Part shown: piece by piece, positions 25,116-33,482 of the stretch | Layout of the letters: each line of letters starts with the position of its first letter | Numbering within the stretch: the stretch's first letter is position 1 | From: Bacteroidota bacterium | GTDB lineage: Bacteria; Bacteroidota; Bacteroidia; UKL13-3 | DNA: 38,424 nt | Assembly: GCA_030699355.1 (NCBI GenBank) | Contig: JAUYMZ010000407.1 | Coordinates: 1-38,424 of the forward strand | Direction of reading: 5' to 3' | Notes under the pieces: model-generated | The model's database searches: none | Seen by the model: only the letters and a program-made list of their open reading frames with translations | What the model was told of the DNA's origin: nothing | Program-made: the position numbers and the translations under genes

Positions 25116-25146
25116 CAATAAAAGTTCAACAAAACCTGTTTTCAAA
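25116..25146 (-). promoter_or_regulatory. Putative rhodopsin promoter (TTTG-N19-TTTTATTG)
   Basis: Read on the minus strand, TTTG (25146-25143) is followed after exactly 19 bases by TTTTATTG (25123-25116), a two-mismatch form of the -7 consensus TAnnTTTG. The -7 box ends 22 bases before the rhodopsin ATG, leaving an A-rich leader. The surrounding 217-bp gap (25094-25310) is extremely AT-rich and holds no other recognisable feature. Confidence 0.35.
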
Positions 25147-25310
25147 TTGTTTTAATTTTTTTAAAATTAATTTGGATAAATCTTATAAAATGCCTATTAA
25201 ATCTCACTTTTTGACTCAAAAAAAATATTTTAACATTGAAAATCAAATATTTAAAATTCTTTTATTTGTATACTTTTCGCGTAAATATGACACAGCGTTC
25301 AACTGGGATT

Positions 25311-26774
25311 TCACTTAAAGCACAAGTTTTGCAATTGAGTGAAGGTTTGAGAATCGGCGAGGTTATATGATTTCCAGGAGTAATTTTTCTTTTCGTCGCT
25401 TAAAACATGGTAAAAAATTTGGGCTTCTAAGCGGCACATTTCTGCGCTTTCACCACTAGATTTATTGGTTTCATACCAATAGGAGGCAAGAGCGGGGTAG
25501 GCCGAGTAAGATAATTTGTAGAGATATTTGGTATCGGCTATTTTATTGGTTTGAAGCGAATAATTGATGTGATGTTGGGCAATGTGTTTGTCCCAATTTA
25601 TGGTGCTGGCGCCTATCAAAAGTGTATACCAAATAAAAGAATTGGTTCGAACCAAAAAGTAGTTGCTGCGTTGGTATTGAATTTTATAAAATGTAAGGAA
25701 TAAACCAATGATTGAGCAGGCCAGAAAAAAGTAAACACCAATGCGTTTGTAGGTATATAATTCTGTTTCGTGGATGTACAAATAGTTTCTGTAAGCAGCG
25801 GTTAAAATTAACCAGACATTTAGGGCAATCCAAATATAGCTGAGTGTTTTTGTATGCGAATTTTGGTTAAAATTTTGGCTGCCTCTAAATACCCACAAGA
25901 TAATGGAAACGGCAAGAATGATAGACCAAATGAGCGCGTCTACACCTTGGTGAACATATTCAGAATAGCTAAGTCCTTGAGGCATTATTTGATTGGATAG
26001 GTGGTAGGTATCTATTAGGTTTACGAGCAGCAATAATAGGTTCAAGCCGAAAAATATTATTTTGGCCATAAATTGTTCGGTTGTTTCTGTTATGGCAATT
26101 CCAAGAATAGCGTAAGATTTGTATGCTGATTTAGCCAGATAATTTCCCAATTTTGATTCGCTTTGGGCAAGTTTGTTTAGGATATAAGGTTTGAAAAAAG
26201 TACTTAGTAGAAAAACGCCAAATAGGTAGTGAATGATAAGGGGTAGGGAGATAAATTCTGTGTTTAAATTTTTAATGAATTGGTCGAAGCCTGCGCTCAT
26301 ATTTCTATATATGGCAAAGAAAATTATAAAAATGAGGGCACTAAAAATTCCAGCAAATTTGTAATTGATATTTTTCTCGGTAGGTATTTCATCTTGGTTT
26401 GTTTGTTGGGCTGTTTTATTAAACATGGCAATAAATTTTATGAAAGGTGTGCTAATCCAAGCATACAATGCATGCAGCAGATTGCTGATTAAATTTTGAT
26501 TTTCTACCACAAGGTTGATGGAGAGCATAAGCAGGGCAGTAATGTTGGCAAGTATGGATAAAAAGTGCCCGTGGAGGAGCGCGGCTGTGGAAGAGAGCAG
26601 GGCGGCAGCACTAAAAATTAGATTGGATTTAAGGAGCATTTTTTGCGGATGAATCCAGCATTGGAGGCCAATGAGGATGATATTTAAAAGCAAAATGTTT
26701 ACCCCAATTCCTTCTTGGTAAATTAAAAATGTGTAGGCTATGCCTGCTGCTAAACTGATTTTGTTGGTTTTCAT
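25311..26774 (-). CDS. Polytopic membrane protein, probably DUF4173/DUF4153-like
   Basis: A 487-residue protein with roughly a dozen hydrophobic helices and a short soluble C-terminal tail rich in Tyr, Trp and Ser (YKLSYSAYPALASYW). The layout is that of DUF4173/DUF4153 membrane proteins, but no catalytic motif is visible and the family call is tentative. The ATG at 26774 (MKTNKISLAAGIAYTF) was chosen over an upstream TTG at 26810 because it sits at the usual distance before the first helix. It follows a winged-helix regulator gene on the same strand by 60 bp, suggesting a small regulated membrane operon. Confidence 0.6.
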   Translation of the reverse strand: MKTNKISLAAGIAYTFLIYQEGIGVNILLLNIILIGLQCWIHPQKMLLKSNLIFSAAALLSSTAALLHGHFLSILANITALLMLSINLVVENQNLISNLLHALYAWISTPFIKFIAMFNKTAQQTNQDEIPTEKNINYKFAGIFSALIFIIFFAIYRNMSAGFDQFIKNLNTEFISLPLIIHYLFGVFLLSTFFKPYILNKLAQSESKLGNYLAKSAYKSYAILGIAITETTEQFMAKIIFFGLNLLLLLVNLIDTYHLSNQIMPQGLSYSEYVHQGVDALIWSIILAVSIILWVFRGSQNFNQNSHTKTLSYIWIALNVWLILTAAYRNYLYIHETELYTYKRIGVYFFLACSIIGLFLTFYKIQYQRSNYFLVRTNSFIWYTLLIGASTINWDKHIAQHHINYSLQTNKIADTKYLYKLSYSAYPALASYWYETNKSSGESAEMCRLEAQIFYHVLSDEKKNYSWKSYNLADSQTFTQLQNLCFK

Positions 26775-26834
26775 TTTTTTTGTATTATTTAAAAGTGCTT
26801 TGAGTTTCAAAGTAAATGGGTAAAAAAATATAGT

Positions 26835-27134
26835 TTATGATTTCAGTAATTTTTCGAGGGCATTTAGGTGAACTTTAAATTCGGCCTTACCCAGTTTGCT
26901 TGCCTCAAAAACGGTATGTGGTTTTTTGCCAATAAAGTTTTTATGAACCAGCACATATTCGAGTTTTTCGAGGGCACTAATATGACTGGCTAAATTGCCA
27001 TCTGTAAGATTTAGAAGCTCTTTCATGGTATTAAAATCTACCTGGTCGTTTACCATTAGCACCGACATGATTCCGAGGCGAATTCGGCTTTCGAAGGCCT
27101 TATTTAATTGCGCTATGTTAAAAGAATTTGCCAA
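26835..27134 (-). CDS. Winged-helix transcriptional regulator (ArsR/MarR-like)
   Basis: A small regulator of 99 residues from a TTG start at 27134. It contains FESRIRLGIMSVLMVNDQVDFNTMKELLNLTDGNLASHISALEKLEYV, the helix-turn-helix of the one-domain winged-helix family common in Bacteroidota, followed by a wing (HKNFIGKKPHTVFEASKLG). The open frame extends upstream to 27215, but that extension overlaps the next gene in another frame. No ATG exists near the domain start, so TTG (or a neighbouring ATT) is the likely initiator, 8 bases after the upstream stop. It probably controls the flanking membrane-protein genes. Confidence 0.75.
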   Translation of the reverse strand: MANSFNIAQLNKAFESRIRLGIMSVLMVNDQVDFNTMKELLNLTDGNLASHISALEKLEYVLVHKNFIGKKPHTVFEASKLGKAEFKVHLNALEKLLKS

Positions 27135-27142
27135 AATACTGC

Positions 27143-27784
27143 TTATTTTTTTTCGAAAGTAAAATAGGCGATGGTGCCATAAATAATATGAACTAAACCA
27201 AAACCCAATGCCCAAAATAGGAGTCCGTGGTTTATAAAAACAGCGGCAAGTAAGCCAAGGCTAATCTGAACCAAACCCAGGTATTTAATATGCTCAAAAG
27301 TATATTTACTGGCATTTACAAGAGCTAGTCCGTAAAACACCAAAGTAGCAGGAGCCACCATTCCGGTATATCCTTGAACTACCATAATAAGGCAAAACAT
27401 ACCGCCTGTTGCCAAGGGAATAGCCATATTGTACATGAGTTGTTTACCAGAGTTTGTCCAAACTTTTTCGCCCGCTTTTCTTGCTTTTTTAACAGTGAGG
27501 TAAGTTGAGGTAAAAAGCGATAATACCAAAACCGATAAGGCGTCTATTAAGAAGAAGGTAACAAAGGGCATATTCATTTCTCCTTTTTCGTTTTTAGCAT
27601 ATTCAAAGTAGGGCAAATTGCCATGTTTGGTTTGTAAATAAAGATAGGCAGCTGCTGCACCCGCCAATGCAAATAATCCAACAAAAACACCCGACAGGCC
27701 ATTTAATGATAAAAAACGAGATGAGCGTTCCATCATTTTGCGGATGTCGTGGAGGGCTTCTAATTGTTCTTCGGTATTCGACAT
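27143..27784 (-). CDS. Hypothetical multi-pass membrane protein
   Basis: A 213-residue protein. The N-terminus MSNTEEQLEALHDIRKMMERSSRFLSLNGLSG is soluble and helical, and is followed by about six transmembrane helices, the last ending in FTFEKK at the stop. No catalytic motif is seen. It is the first gene of a minus-strand trio with the winged-helix regulator and the polytopic membrane protein; such regulator plus membrane-protein sets recur in Bacteroidota. The function is unknown. Confidence 0.7.
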   Translation of the reverse strand: MSNTEEQLEALHDIRKMMERSSRFLSLNGLSGVFVGLFALAGAAAAYLYLQTKHGNLPYFEYAKNEKGEMNMPFVTFFLIDALSVLVLSLFTSTYLTVKKARKAGEKVWTNSGKQLMYNMAIPLATGGMFCLIMVVQGYTGMVAPATLVFYGLALVNASKYTFEHIKYLGLVQISLGLLAAVFINHGLLFWALGFGLVHIIYGTIAYFTFEKK

Positions 27785-28186
27785 ATAAAAGTACTTTGAA
27801 CTGCAAAGCTAACTTTGATTTTTATATTTCCAAATTTTGGTTCAAAATAAATTCATATTAAAAATTGTAAAAGAAAAGGGTAACCCAAACAGCCAATTAA
27901 TTTTTCTTAAATACCGGATTTTATTTAAACCAGCTCTCTATTCTGGGTTTATGTTTTGCAAAGGTTTGATAGTTAGTTTAAAGCAAAAGTAGGTATCAGA
28001 AATGTTTCGTTCTAGAAAGCTGGAATATGCCCTGTTATCTATCTGGCATTTGTACCATACTTGTTCTAAGGTGCTTTATAAAACATTATTTTAGTGGACA
28101 CTTAAAATGCTATGCATGGTTTTATTGAAGTGTCCACTAAAATAACATCTGTAACATTAAGAATCAATTAATCGAAAAAAATCTAT
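27785..28186. other. 402-bp non-coding stretch upstream of ORF6N copy 1
   Basis: An AT-rich region with no supported coding sequence. It holds the divergent start regions of the minus-strand membrane trio and of the ORF6N gene, and an 18-bp inverted repeat at 28086-28145. Its last 45 or so bases recur upstream of the second ORF6N copy. Confidence 0.6.
28086..28145. repeat. 18-bp perfect inverted repeat with 24-bp loop
   Basis: Arms TTATTTTAGTGGACACTT (28086-28103) and its exact complement (28128-28145), separated by 24 bases containing ATGCATGG. It lies 41 bp upstream of the ORF6N start. There is no T-tract, so it is not a terminator. It could be an operator, a MITE-like remnant or a structured leader. 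Confidence 0.75.
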
Positions 28187-28708
28187 ATGAGTAAAAAGAA
28201 TGAGCTTCTAATTCAAGAGCGAATTACAAAGGCTATTTATGTAATTCGGGGGCAAAAAGTAATGATAGATAGTGAATTGGCTGAAATGTATGAGGTTGAA
28301 ACGAAAGTTTTAAATCAGGCAGTAAAAAGAAATATTTCACGCTTTCCTGAAGATTTTATGTTTCAATTGTCCATAGAAGAATGGGAAAACTTGAGGTCGC
28401 AATTTGCGACCACAAGTTGGGGAGGTAGAAGAACACCTCCATATATGTTCACCGAACAAGGTGTTGCCATGCTTTCATCTGTGCTAAATAGTCAAATAGC
28501 TATTCAAGTAAATATCTCAATTATGCGGGTATTTGTGAATATGCGGCAATGGGCTAGCAATTATGAAGAACTGGTTAAGAAAATTGATGAAATAAACCTA
28601 ACCCAAGGGGAGCATAATGAACATATACGTAATATCTATCAAATTATCGAAGATTTGGTTCAGCCATCATTTACAGAAAGGAAGCCAATTGGATTTAAAA
28701 GAGCATAA
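28187..28708 (+). CDS. ORF6N domain-containing DNA-binding protein
   Basis: A 173-residue protein. The N-terminal domain of about 110 residues matches ORF6N of the KilA-N/Bro group: ITKAIYVIRGQKVMIDSELAEMYEV, TKVLNQAVKRNISRFPEDFMFQL, then ENLRSQ, TSWGGRRTPPYMFTEQGVAML and VNISIMRVFVNMRQW. The C-terminus is a short helical, probably coiled-coil tail. These proteins are phage- or mobile-element-derived and are presumed to bind DNA; no function is established for this one. It is flanked by inverted repeats and by a truncated near-identical copy at 28993-29232. A 31-bp palindrome lies inside its coding sequence at 28388-28418. Confidence 0.9.
   Translation: MSKKNELLIQERITKAIYVIRGQKVMIDSELAEMYEVETKVLNQAVKRNISRFPEDFMFQLSIEEWENLRSQFATTSWGGRRTPPYMFTEQGVAMLSSVLNSQIAIQVNISIMRVFVNMRQWASNYEELVKKIDEINLTQGEHNEHIRNIYQIIEDLVQPSFTERKPIGFKRA
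28388..28418. repeat. Palindrome inside ORF6N copy 1 (15-bp arms, one mismatch)
   Basis: Arms AACTTGAGGTCGCAA and TTGCGACCACAAGTT around one central base. 14 of 15 positions pair. It encodes NLRSQFATTSW. The inner pairs are G-C where copy 2 has A-T. Confidence 0.85.
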
Positions 28709-28758
28709 TCGTGGTAAACCAATAACATAATATTAAATAGTTTTTGTGCTGAACCGAT

Positions 28759-28822
28759 AATACCGAATGCATATCTGTAATAGTCCAATATAATTGGACT
28801 AAACATCTATTGCGTCGGTATT
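28759..28822. repeat. Nested inverted repeats between the ORF6N copies
   Basis: Outer arms AATACCGA (28759-28766) and TCGGTATT (28815-28822) enclose inner arms TAGTCCAAT (28781-28789) and ATTGGACTA (28793-28801), so the region can fold into a two-tiered hairpin or cruciform. It lies in the 284-bp gap between the intact and the truncated ORF6N genes, which otherwise shows no gene. Confidence 0.6.
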
Positions 28823-28992
28823 TACCATGTATGTTTTGGTCTAAATTATAAATCAAATTGGTATAATTATCATAATACTAGGATAGTAAAGAAGAATTTT
28901 ATATAAAAAGTATGAATATTTTAAATAGGGTTTTATTGATGTGGCAAACAGCATCTGTAGCATTAAGAACCAATTAATCGAAAAAAAACTAT

Positions 28993-29232
28993 ATGAGTAA
29001 AAAGAATGAGCTTCTAATTCAAGAGCGAATTACAAAGGCTATTTATGTAATTCGCGGACAAAAAGTAATGATAGATAGTGAATTGGCTGAAATGTATGAG
29101 GTAGATACGAAAGTTTTAAATCAGGCAGTAAAAAGAAATATTTCACGCTTTCCCAAAGATTTTATGTTCCAACTTAGTGCCAATGAATGGGAAAACTTGA
29201 GGTCACAAATTGTGACCTCAAGTTGGGGATGA
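28993..29232 (+). pseudogene. Truncated ORF6N domain gene (partial duplicate)
   Basis: A 79-residue open frame almost identical to the first 78 residues of the ORF6N gene at 28187, with a few substitutions (EVD for EVE, PKD for PED, SANEW for SIEEW). Homology continues about 45 bases upstream of both starts. It ends abruptly after RSQIVTSSWG, where the intact copy continues GGRRTPPYMFTEQG; the lost part is half of the ORF6N domain. The break lies just past a perfect palindrome (29194-29224). Downstream sequence is the convergent end of fhs, 16 bases away. It is most likely a remnant of a tandem duplication or insertion. Confidence 0.85.
29194..29224. repeat. Perfect palindrome inside truncated ORF6N copy (15-bp arms)
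   Basis: Arms AACTTGAGGTCACAA and TTGTGACCTCAAGTT around a single central base; all 15 positions pair. The match between the two gene copies stops a few bases after this palindrome. Confidence 0.92.
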
Positions 29233-29248
29233 GGGAGGAAGTATTTTC

Positions 29249-30913
29249 CTACGACAAATTCACAATTTCGCCATTTACAAAATCGATGATGTTGGCGGCG
29301 GGTTCTTTGGGTAAGCCTGGCATACGCATAATTTCGCCGGCTACTGCTACCACAAAGCCTGCGCCGTTGTTTATTACCAAGTTTTCGATGTGTATGTTAA
29401 AGCCTTCGGCAGCTCCTACTAAAGCGGCATTGTCTGTAAAGCTAAACTGGGTTTTGGCTATACATACAGGCATCGCATCGCCTCCTAATTCTTTGATTTT
29501 TTTGAGCGCAGTCTTGGCGTTCTTGCCAAAAGTAATGCTGCTGCCTTTGTATATTTTGGTGACAATCTTCTTGATTTTTTCTTCAATTGGATCAGCCATT
29601 TCATAGGTGTGTATAATGGGTTTAGACGGATTGTTCTCTACAATCTCCACAACCTTTTTAGCCAATGCCACTGCGCCCTCTCCGCCTTTGGCAAAGCCTT
29701 CGTTAATGGCAAAATGGGCGCCTTTTTCTTTGCACCAATTTTCTATATAACTAATTTCCTCCTCCGTATCAAAGCCAAATTTGTTTAAAGCCAATACCAC
29801 AGTCTGACCAAATTGTTGCAAGTTTTCTATGTGGCGTTCTACGTTTTTAATTCCTGCTTTTAATCCTTCTAAGTTGGGTTGCTTTATTAATTTCTCATCC
29901 ACCTTTCCATGCAATTTAATAGACTGCGTGGTGGTAACCAATACCGTTGCTTTTGGCGCAATACCTGCGGCTCTGCACTTAATGTTTAAGAATTTTTCGC
30001 CCCCTAAATCGCTGCCAAATCCGGCTTCGGTTACGGCGTATTCGCCAAATTGCATGGCTGCTTTGGTGGCCATAATACTGTTGCATCCGTGGGCAATATT
30101 GGCAAAGGGTCCGCCATGTATAAAAGCTGCGCCGCCCTCTATGGTCTGAACCAAATTTGGGTTCACGGCATCTTTCAATAAAGTAACAATGGCACCCGCT
30201 ACGCCTAAGTCTTTTACATAAAAAGGTGTGCCATCGTATTTGTATCCAATTAAAATATTTTCGATGCGTTTTCTTAAATCATCCATCGAAGTAGCCAAGC
30301 AGAAAATGGCCATAATTTCGCTGGCGGGTGTAATATCAAAGCCCGTTTCTGTAGGAATGCCATTGCTACTTCCGTTCAGGCCACTAAGCATGTAACGCAG
30401 ACTTCTATCGTTTACATCCAATACCCTGCGCCATACTATTTGCTTTAAACCATTGGGGTTATTTTTATTAAAATATTGGTAGTTATCTATCAAAGCAGCC
30501 AAGGTATTATTGGCCGAAGTTATCGCATGAAAATCACCTGTAAAGTGCAAGTTGATATCTTCCATGGGCAATACCTGCGAGTAGCCACCGCCTGCGGCGC
30601 CACCTTTCATACCAAAAACCGGACCTAAACTAGGTTCACGCAAAGCTACAATGGCTTTTTTGCCAATTTTATTTAAGCCCTGAGCCAAAGCAACCGAGGT
30701 AGTTGTTTTACCAGAGCCACTTTTGTTTGGAGTAGTGGCCGTAACCAAAATTAAATTACTTTGAGCAATTTTTGCTTCATCCATTTGGTAAGCAACTTTG
30801 GCTTTGTATTTACCGTATTGCTCCAATTGGTCTTCGTTTACACCAATTTTGACTGCAATGTTTTGAATAGGTTCAAGCTTTACTTCACGCGCAATTTCAA
30901 TGTCTGATTTCAT
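29249..30913 (-). CDS. fhs: Formate--tetrahydrofolate ligase (Fhs)
   Basis: A 554-residue cytoplasmic enzyme that joins formate to tetrahydrofolate with ATP, making 10-formyl-THF for one-carbon metabolism. It opens MKSDIEIAREVKLEPIQNIA, has the P-loop region TPNKSGSGKTTTSVAL (61-76), REPSLGPVFGMKGGAAGGGY, HFTGDFHAITSANN, and EAGFGSDLGGEKF, all family signatures. Length is typical. The ATG at 30913 was chosen over a TTG at 30940 because it gives the conserved N-terminus. The P-loop reads GSGK where GEGK is usual. It converges on the truncated ORF6N gene. Confidence 0.96.
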   Translation of the reverse strand: MKSDIEIAREVKLEPIQNIAVKIGVNEDQLEQYGKYKAKVAYQMDEAKIAQSNLILVTATTPNKSGSGKTTTSVALAQGLNKIGKKAIVALREPSLGPVFGMKGGAAGGGYSQVLPMEDINLHFTGDFHAITSANNTLAALIDNYQYFNKNNPNGLKQIVWRRVLDVNDRSLRYMLSGLNGSSNGIPTETGFDITPASEIMAIFCLATSMDDLRKRIENILIGYKYDGTPFYVKDLGVAGAIVTLLKDAVNPNLVQTIEGGAAFIHGGPFANIAHGCNSIMATKAAMQFGEYAVTEAGFGSDLGGEKFLNIKCRAAGIAPKATVLVTTTQSIKLHGKVDEKLIKQPNLEGLKAGIKNVERHIENLQQFGQTVVLALNKFGFDTEEEISYIENWCKEKGAHFAINEGFAKGGEGAVALAKKVVEIVENNPSKPIIHTYEMADPIEEKIKKIVTKIYKGSSITFGKNAKTALKKIKELGGDAMPVCIAKTQFSFTDNAALVGAAEGFNIHIENLVINNGAGFVVAVAGEIMRMPGLPKEPAANIIDFVNGEIVNLS

Positions 30914-31031
30914 AATTTGTTTGGTATTGTTTAGTGTCAAATTAATGCTTTAAATTTGGAAATAGCAAAGTGTAAAAAGCAATTTCATTTGATTTTTGTC
31001 ATTTTTGGTATTTAAAAAACAAGCTAATGTT

Positions 31032-31039
31032 TACATTTG
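31032..31039 (+). promoter_or_regulatory. Putative -7 promoter element (TACATTTG)
   Basis: TACATTTG fits the TAnnTTTG consensus and lies 16 bp before the ATG of the DUF2339 gene. A TTTTGG stretch lies upstream at about 24 bp rather than the ideal 19 bp, so the -33 match is poor. Confidence 0.35.
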
Positions 31040-31055
31040 AGAAAGTTTAAAAAGA

Positions 31056-33482
31056 ATGGAAATAGCAATTTTGTTATTTGTTGTGGGACTTATGTTTTAT
31101 CACCAAGCGGTGTTAAAAGGGAAACTCGAGTCTATGCATGGCCGAATTTGGGAGGCAGAAAATGCCTTACATGCAATAAAAAGGCAGCTAGAAAAGTCGG
31201 TTCAAACCGAAACCAAAAGCAATATACCGCCACCCCCAACTGAACCCATAAAAGAAGAAGTTGTGGTGCCTCCATTATCTACTTTTAAAACCATTGGTTA
31301 CACAGAAGTAGAAGAAATAGAAATGCAGGTTGAGCCTCCTGTTTCCGAGCCATTGGCTGCCTATGAGCAAACAGAATTGCCTGTTGTTGAAGAGCCAGAA
31401 GAAACGCTTTCGTGGTATGATAAATTTAGCAAAAATAACCCAGATTTGGAGCGATTTATTGGTGAAAATTTAATCAGTAAAATTGGTATTGCCATTTTGG
31501 TTTTGGGCATTGGTTATTTTGTGAAATTTGCCATCGATAAAAATTGGATAAACGAAATTGCCCGCGTAGGAATTGGTATTTTAGCCGGTGGCATTGTGTT
31601 GGGTTTTGCTCATTATTTGCGGGCTCAGTTTAAAGCTTTTAGCAGTGTTTTAGTAGCAGGCGGAATTTCGGTGTTTTACTTTACCCTTGGCATTGCTTTT
31701 CAAGAATATCATATTTTTTCGCAAACCATAACCTTTGTTTTACTTACTGTTGTTACGGCCTTTAGTGTATTTATTTCATTGGCTTATGATAGGCAAGAAT
31801 TGGCCATTTTATCTGTAATTGGCGGCTTTGCCGCGCCGCTTATGGTGAGCACAGGCGAAGGAAATTACATCGTTTTATTTAGCTATTTATTGCTCCTAGA
31901 TGCCAGTTTATTGGTGCTGGCATTTTACAGAAATTGGTCGGTTTTAAACGGCGTTACCTACCTGCTTACTGTTTTAATGTATGGCATTTGGCTGAACCAA
32001 AAAGTGTTGCAACAAGAAGTTTCAGAAGCCATCCCTTACTTGGGAGCATTGCTTTTTGCCGCTGCCTTTTATGTTATATTTACCTTCAGTAATTTAATTA
32101 ATCAGGTAAAAGAAAAGCAAGCTTTTAGGAGCTACGAATTAAGTTTAATTATAAGCAATACTTTTTTGTTTTTTACTTGCGGTATGCTGGTGCTAAACGT
32201 ATATAATCCGCAGCTAAAAGGAATATTTACTTTGCTTTTGGCCCTATTTAATTTTGGCATTACCTATTATATTCATGGCAATACTAAGGTAGATAAAAAT
32301 CTTTTTTACTTATTGGTTGGATTAACCTTAAGCTTTGTTACCCTTGCCGCGCCATTACAATTGGATGGCAATTATATTACCTTGTTCTGGGCGGCCGAGG
32401 CAAGCTTATTATTGTGGTTATCTCAAAAATCGCAGTTGAGCATTTATAGGTTTGTTTCTATTCCTATTTTGCTCTTGGGTATTATAAGCATGCTGATAGA
32501 TTGGAACCAATTGTATGCCGGCGATGAAATTTTACGTCCTGTATTTAATGCAGCTGTTATAAGCTCTGTTAGTATCATCATCAGTTTGTTTGTATACCTA
32601 CGCCTATTAAAACAAGATACAGAACCAAGTTATCATTTTATGGGAATGGCAATGCAACAAGCACAACAAAGCAAATGGATACAATATTTACTTTTGCCAA
32701 TTTTGTATTTCGCAGGCTTTTTTGAATGTCAGTACCACGTGTACACTGTGTTTGAATTTAGCCTACAAGCAGAATCATTTTTGTTGTTGTACCACCTCCT
32801 TTTTGTGAGTATTTTATTTTACCTATACGGCAAACAAAAAGGGTATCTATATGCCAATGTTGTAATGGTGTTGGGATTGCTGAGTTTGGTCGGGTATAGT
32901 TACTATTTTGGCATTGCTTATATCCGTGAAATTAATTTTATCATAGGAGCCAAAGGTGGAACAGCTTATGCCTATTGGGCACATTACCTCTGCCTTGTTC
33001 CGTTTGTGCATCAAATGTTTATTTTGTACCCAATCTTAAAGCAAAAATGGTATACAGCCACGGCTTGGGTATTCACCATTATGTTGTGTTTTTTACTCAG
33101 CGCCGAATTACAATGGCAAGGATTATTCTCTAATTTATCGGAGCTAGTTGCGGCACAAAACTCCTCAGAAGATGCGTATTATTTAGCCGTACAAATGAAA
33201 CAAAGTATGAATAAAACTGCCTTTCCAATTTTGTGGGGATTATTGGCTTTTGTTCTCCTCAGTTTTGGGATTAAACGTGCCTATAAACCGCTGCGTATTT
33301 CGGCCTTGGCCCTAATTGGAATTACCATTTTAAAACTGTTTTTATACGATATCAAAAATGTTTCTGAAGGTGGCAAAATTGCAGCTTTTATTTTGTTGGG
33401 ATTGGTTTTGTTGGTTATATCGTTTACCTATCAAAAAATTAAATCTATCATTTTAGATGAAGAAAGCAAAGCAGATGAATAA
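31056..33482 (+). CDS. DUF2339 family large polytopic membrane protein
   Basis: An 808-residue protein with about two dozen transmembrane helices. A short N-terminal anchor and a helical segment are followed by a Pro/Glu-rich linker (about 50-110) and then the DUF2339 hallmark WYDKFSKNNPDLERFIGEN and ENLISKIGIAILVLGIGYFVKFAID. The remainder is continuous membrane helices. Its function is unknown; it is paired with a DUF3999 gene whose start overlaps its stop (ATGAATAA), an association found across bacteria and suggesting a complex in the envelope. Confidence 0.85.
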   Translation: MEIAILLFVVGLMFYHQAVLKGKLESMHGRIWEAENALHAIKRQLEKSVQTETKSNIPPPPTEPIKEEVVVPPLSTFKTIGYTEVEEIEMQVEPPVSEPLAAYEQTELPVVEEPEETLSWYDKFSKNNPDLERFIGENLISKIGIAILVLGIGYFVKFAIDKNWINEIARVGIGILAGGIVLGFAHYLRAQFKAFSSVLVAGGISVFYFTLGIAFQEYHIFSQTITFVLLTVVTAFSVFISLAYDRQELAILSVIGGFAAPLMVSTGEGNYIVLFSYLLLLDASLLVLAFYRNWSVLNGVTYLLTVLMYGIWLNQKVLQQEVSEAIPYLGALLFAAAFYVIFTFSNLINQVKEKQAFRSYELSLIISNTFLFFTCGMLVLNVYNPQLKGIFTLLLALFNFGITYYIHGNTKVDKNLFYLLVGLTLSFVTLAAPLQLDGNYITLFWAAEASLLLWLSQKSQLSIYRFVSIPILLLGIISMLIDWNQLYAGDEILRPVFNAAVISSVSIIISLFVYLRLLKQDTEPSYHFMGMAMQQAQQSKWIQYLLLPILYFAGFFECQYHVYTVFEFSLQAESFLLLYHLLFVSILFYLYGKQKGYLYANVVMVLGLLSLVGYSYYFGIAYIREINFIIGAKGGTAYAYWAHYLCLVPFVHQMFILYPILKQKWYTATAWVFTIMLCFLLSAELQWQGLFSNLSELVAAQNSSEDAYYLAVQMKQSMNKTAFPILWGLLAFVLLSFGIKRAYKPLRISALALIGITILKLFLYDIKNVSEGGKIAAFILLGLVLLVISFTYQKIKSIILDEESKADE

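Noticed and set aside
27135-27215. Upstream extension of the winged-helix regulator to 27215
   Set aside because: It would overlap the membrane-protein gene in another frame and adds a non-family sequence; the domain begins near the TTG at 27134.
28086-28822. CRISPR array or integron attC sites
   Set aside because: The repeats are single inverted repeats of different sequence, with no regular direct-repeat and spacer pattern and no integrase gene nearby.
28993-29232. The second ORF6N copy as a functional short gene
   Set aside because: It lacks half of the conserved domain and ends at a repeat boundary, so a remnant is more likely.
29829-30149. Plus-strand open frames inside fhs
   Set aside because: They are antisense shadows of a well-conserved enzyme gene and show no recognisable protein features.
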